Under the pieces are notes generated by a model. That model was not told the origin of the DNA, did no database searches, and worked only from the letters and a program-made list of their open reading frames with translations. Made by a program: the position numbers and the translations under genes. Shown here one piece after another: positions 61,188 through 64,000 of a DNA stretch of 64,000 bases; the first letter of the stretch is position 1, and the number at the start of each line of letters is the position of its first letter. Source of the stretch: Cololabis saira (lineage: Eukaryota > Chordata > Actinopteri > Beloniformes > Belonidae); the NCBI RefSeq assembly GCF_033807715.1, contig NC_084587.1, positions 12,877,017-12,941,016 of the forward strand, read 5' to 3'.

Positions 61188-62637
61188 TTCTGACAAAGTG
61201 ATGGCCTTTTTGCCCCCCTTAACATGCCCAAAAAGTCACCAAATTTTGCACCCAAGTCAGGCCTGGCGAAAAATTTGATATTTAATGGTTTGCATTAATG
61301 GGCGTGGTAAAATGGCTCAACAGCGCCCCCTTGAAATCTTTGTGCCTCAAGCCCCACGATACGGTTTGACGTACATGCACGAAAATCGGTAGACACCTGT
61401 ATCATGTCACAACTTAAAGAAAAGTCTCTTGGCGTCATGCCCGAAACCGAACAGGAAGTCGGCCATTTTGAATTAATCGTGTCACTTTGGCGCAATTTAT
61501 GCCATTCCTTCGAGAGTTAATTCAGCCCGAACCGTATCGTGAACCCAGGTGTGTTATACATCAAAATGTGCGTCTCCATCCTGCGACTACACGCATTACT
61601 TTTCTCTTTCAAAAGTGTTACCGTGGCGACGCTAGACGCCAACAAGCGCACCCCACCTTCATCTGATTGGTCCGTATTTGATAGTTCCCCAAAAGGCACC
61701 AAATTTGGCATGCATGCCAGGCCTGGCGATAAATTTGATATTTCATGGTTTGCATTAATGGGCGTGGCAAAATGGCTCAACAGCGCCCCCCGGAAAACTT
61801 TGTGCCTCAAGCCCCACAATACGGTTTGACGTACATGCACGAAAATCGCTACACACCTGTATCATGGCACAACTTAAAGAAAAGTCTCTTGGAGCCATGG
61901 CCGAAACCGAACAGGATGTCGGCCATTTTGAATAAATTGTGTCATTTTGGCGAAATTTATGCCATTCCTTCGGCAGTTAATTCAGCCCGAACCGTAACGT
62001 GCACCCAGGTGTGTTATACATCAAAATGTGCGTCTACATCCTGCGACACCACGCATTACTTTTCTCTTTCAGAAGTGTTACCGTGGCGACGCTAGACGCC
62101 AAAAGGCGCGCCCGCCTTTCATGTGATTGGTCCATATTTGATAGTTCTCCAAAAGTCACCAAATTTTGCACGCAAGTCAGACTTGGCGATAAATTTGATA
62201 TTTTATGGTTTGCATTAATGGGCGTGGCCTAACGGCTCAACAGCGCCCCCTAGAATACTTTTATCTGCCATAACTTTTGAATGGTTTGACATAGGAAGTT
62301 GTGGGTGGTGTCATGGGACTCTGTAATGAGTCCTTAAGCTTCGTTGGCCTTAATTAGCCCCGCCCCTTCTTCTGATTGGTTGTCCCGATTTTCTGCTATA
62401 ACTTTGGAATGGTTTGACATAGAGTCGTGGGTGGTGTCATCAGATTCTGTATGGAGTCCTTGACCTTCATTGGCCTGAATTAGCCCCGCCCCTTCTTCTG
62501 ATTGGTTGTCCCTTTTTTCTGCTATAACATTTGAATGGTTTGACATAGGAAGTCGTGGGTGGTGTCTTTTCTGATATGCTTATGGGGGGCGGTGGCCGTG
62601 AGTGCGAGGGCCCGTTCATCGCTGCTTGCAGCTTTAA
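61188..62637 (+). mobile_element. Family-K body 10
   Basis: Lead 'CTTCTGACAAAGTGATGGCC' after a T run. Short body of about 1.45 kb without the minisatellite cargo, with three monomers and the tail. Expected to close H3 (30724). Confidence 0.8.
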
Positions 62638-62642
62638 TTATT

Positions 62643-64000
62643 AGGGCCCGAGCACTTGCAGTGCGAAGGCCCTATTGTATTTGCAGGAATTTTTATTATT
62701 ATTATTATTTTCCTGACAAAGTGAAGGCCTTTTTGCCCCCCTTAACATGCCCAAAAAGTCACCAAATTTTGCACCCTAGTCAGGCCTGGCGAAAAATTTG
62801 ATATTTAAAGGTTTGCATTAATGGGCGTGGCAAAATGGCTCAACAGCGCCCCCTTGAAAACTTTGTGCCTCAAGCCCCACGATACGGTTTGACGTACATG
62901 CACGAAAATCGGTACACACCTGTATCATGGGACAACTTAAACAAAAGTCTCTTGGGGTCATGCCCGAAACAAAACAGGATGTCGGCCATTTTGAATTAGT
63001 TGTGTCATTTTGGCGAAATTTATGCCATTCCTTCGAAAGTTAATTCAGCCCGAACCGTAACGTGCCCCCAAGTGTGTTATACATCAAAATGTGCGTCTCC
63101 ATCCTGCGACAACACGCATTACTTTTCTCTTTCAAAAGCGTTACCGTGGCGACGCTATACGCCAAAAAGCGCGCCCACCCTTCATCTGATTGGTTCGACA
63201 GAAAAAACTTTGTGCCTCAAGCCCCATAATACGGTTTGACGTACATGAACGAAAATCGGTACACACCTGTATCATGTCGCAACTAAAAGAAAAGTCTCTT
63301 GGCGCCATGGCCGAAACCGAACAGGAAGTCGGCCATTTTGAACATTCTGAATTAATTGCGTAATTTTGGAGCAATATATGCCATTCCTTCGAGAGTTAAT
63401 TCAGCCCGAACCGTATCGTGAACCCAGATGTGTTATACATCAAAATGTGCGTCTCCATCCTGCGACTACACGCATTACTTTTCTCTTTCAAAAGTGTTAC
63501 CGTGGCGACGCTAGACGCCAACAATCGCACCCCCCCTTTATCTGATTGGTCCATATTTGATAGTTCCCCAAAAGGCACCAAATTTGGCATGCAAGCCAGG
63601 CCTGGCGATAAATTTGATATTTCATGGTTTGCATTAATGGGCGTGGCAAAATGGCTCAACAGCGCCCCCCGGAAAACTTTGTGCCTCAAGCCCCACAATA
63701 CGGTTTGACGTACATGCACGAAAATCGCTACACACCTGTATCATGGCACAACTTAAAGAAAAGTCTCTTGGAGCCATGGCCGAAACCGAACAGGATGTCG
63801 GCCATTTTGAATACATTGTGTCATTTTGGCGAAATTTATGCCATTCCTTCGGCAGTTAATTCAGCCCGAACCGTAACGTGCCCCCAGGTGTGTTATACAT
63901 CAAAATGTGCGTCTACATCCTGCGACACCACGCATTACTTTTCTCTTTCAAAAGTGTTACCGTGGCGACGCTAGACGCCAAAAGGCGCGCCCCCCCTTCA
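62643..64000 (+). mobile_element. Family-K element E13, runs off the window
   Basis: The head (CTTGCAG/TTTGCAGG type) is followed directly by (TTA)n and a 'CCTGACAAAGTGAAGGCC' body. 358- and 459-bp subrepeats continue to the window edge, and the tail is not reached. Confidence 0.8.

Overview
The window looks like teleost fish genomic DNA. It is AT-rich, full of CA/TA microsatellites, and carries degenerate copies of typical fish elements: hAT-like and TTAA-target DNA transposons, Tc1/mariner, L2-type and other LINE remnants, and tRNA-derived SINEs. I recognise no intact host protein-coding gene, rRNA, canonical tRNA or CRISPR array. Every recognisable coding trace is a broken transposable-element fragment. 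All alignments here were made by eye, so boundaries are accurate to a few bases only where target-site duplications (TSDs) or sharp motifs are given.

Bases 1-30,277 are ordinary intergenic or intronic sequence scattered with old, often nested insertions. Several have clean ends and TSDs: a hAT-like element at 7275-8028 (8-bp TSD, one mismatch), a foldback element at 24809-25547 (6-bp TSD CTTACC), a hAT remnant with an N-terminal transposase fragment at 26511-27133 (perfect 8-bp TSD ACTGTAGA), a TTAA-flanked element at 23282-24159 split by a SINE, a LINE tail at 21393-21535 (12-bp TSD), and an L2-like LINE split by a TIR element at 3259-3805. A CpG-rich element with an (AGC)13 tract lies at 19454-20042.

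Bases 30,278-64,000 are one block of repeats, all on the same strand, which begins inside a second copy of the 7275-8028 element. The block consists of short hairpin 'heads' (about 53 bp, AGGGCCCGAGCAC...GTGCGAAGGCCCT), (TTA)n tracts, and long 'bodies' that end in a common tail (GAGGGCCCGTTCAT...GCTGCTTGCAGCTTTAA). Thirteen heads and eleven bodies are visible. Their order reads as a balanced bracket string: heads pile up on the left and bodies close them on the right. This is what repeated insertion of an element into the (TTA)n tract just behind its own head would give. A sister family with a different head (ATGGGCATGCC...) and tail (...TTTTCTAG) forms a balanced 3-head/3-body nest of its own (30953-36140) inside the sixth head. 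Bracket matching pairs the diagnostic head variants with the matching body variants.

Inside the bodies are 460-bp and 358-bp subrepeats, an alternating 128-bp A/B monomer array, a 42-bp GC-box/CCAAT minisatellite next to a CRE-like site, and five copies of a tRNA-like A-box/B-box module followed by a T run. No transposase, Rep or helicase is encoded, so the families look non-autonomous. A Helitron-like mechanism is an inference only.
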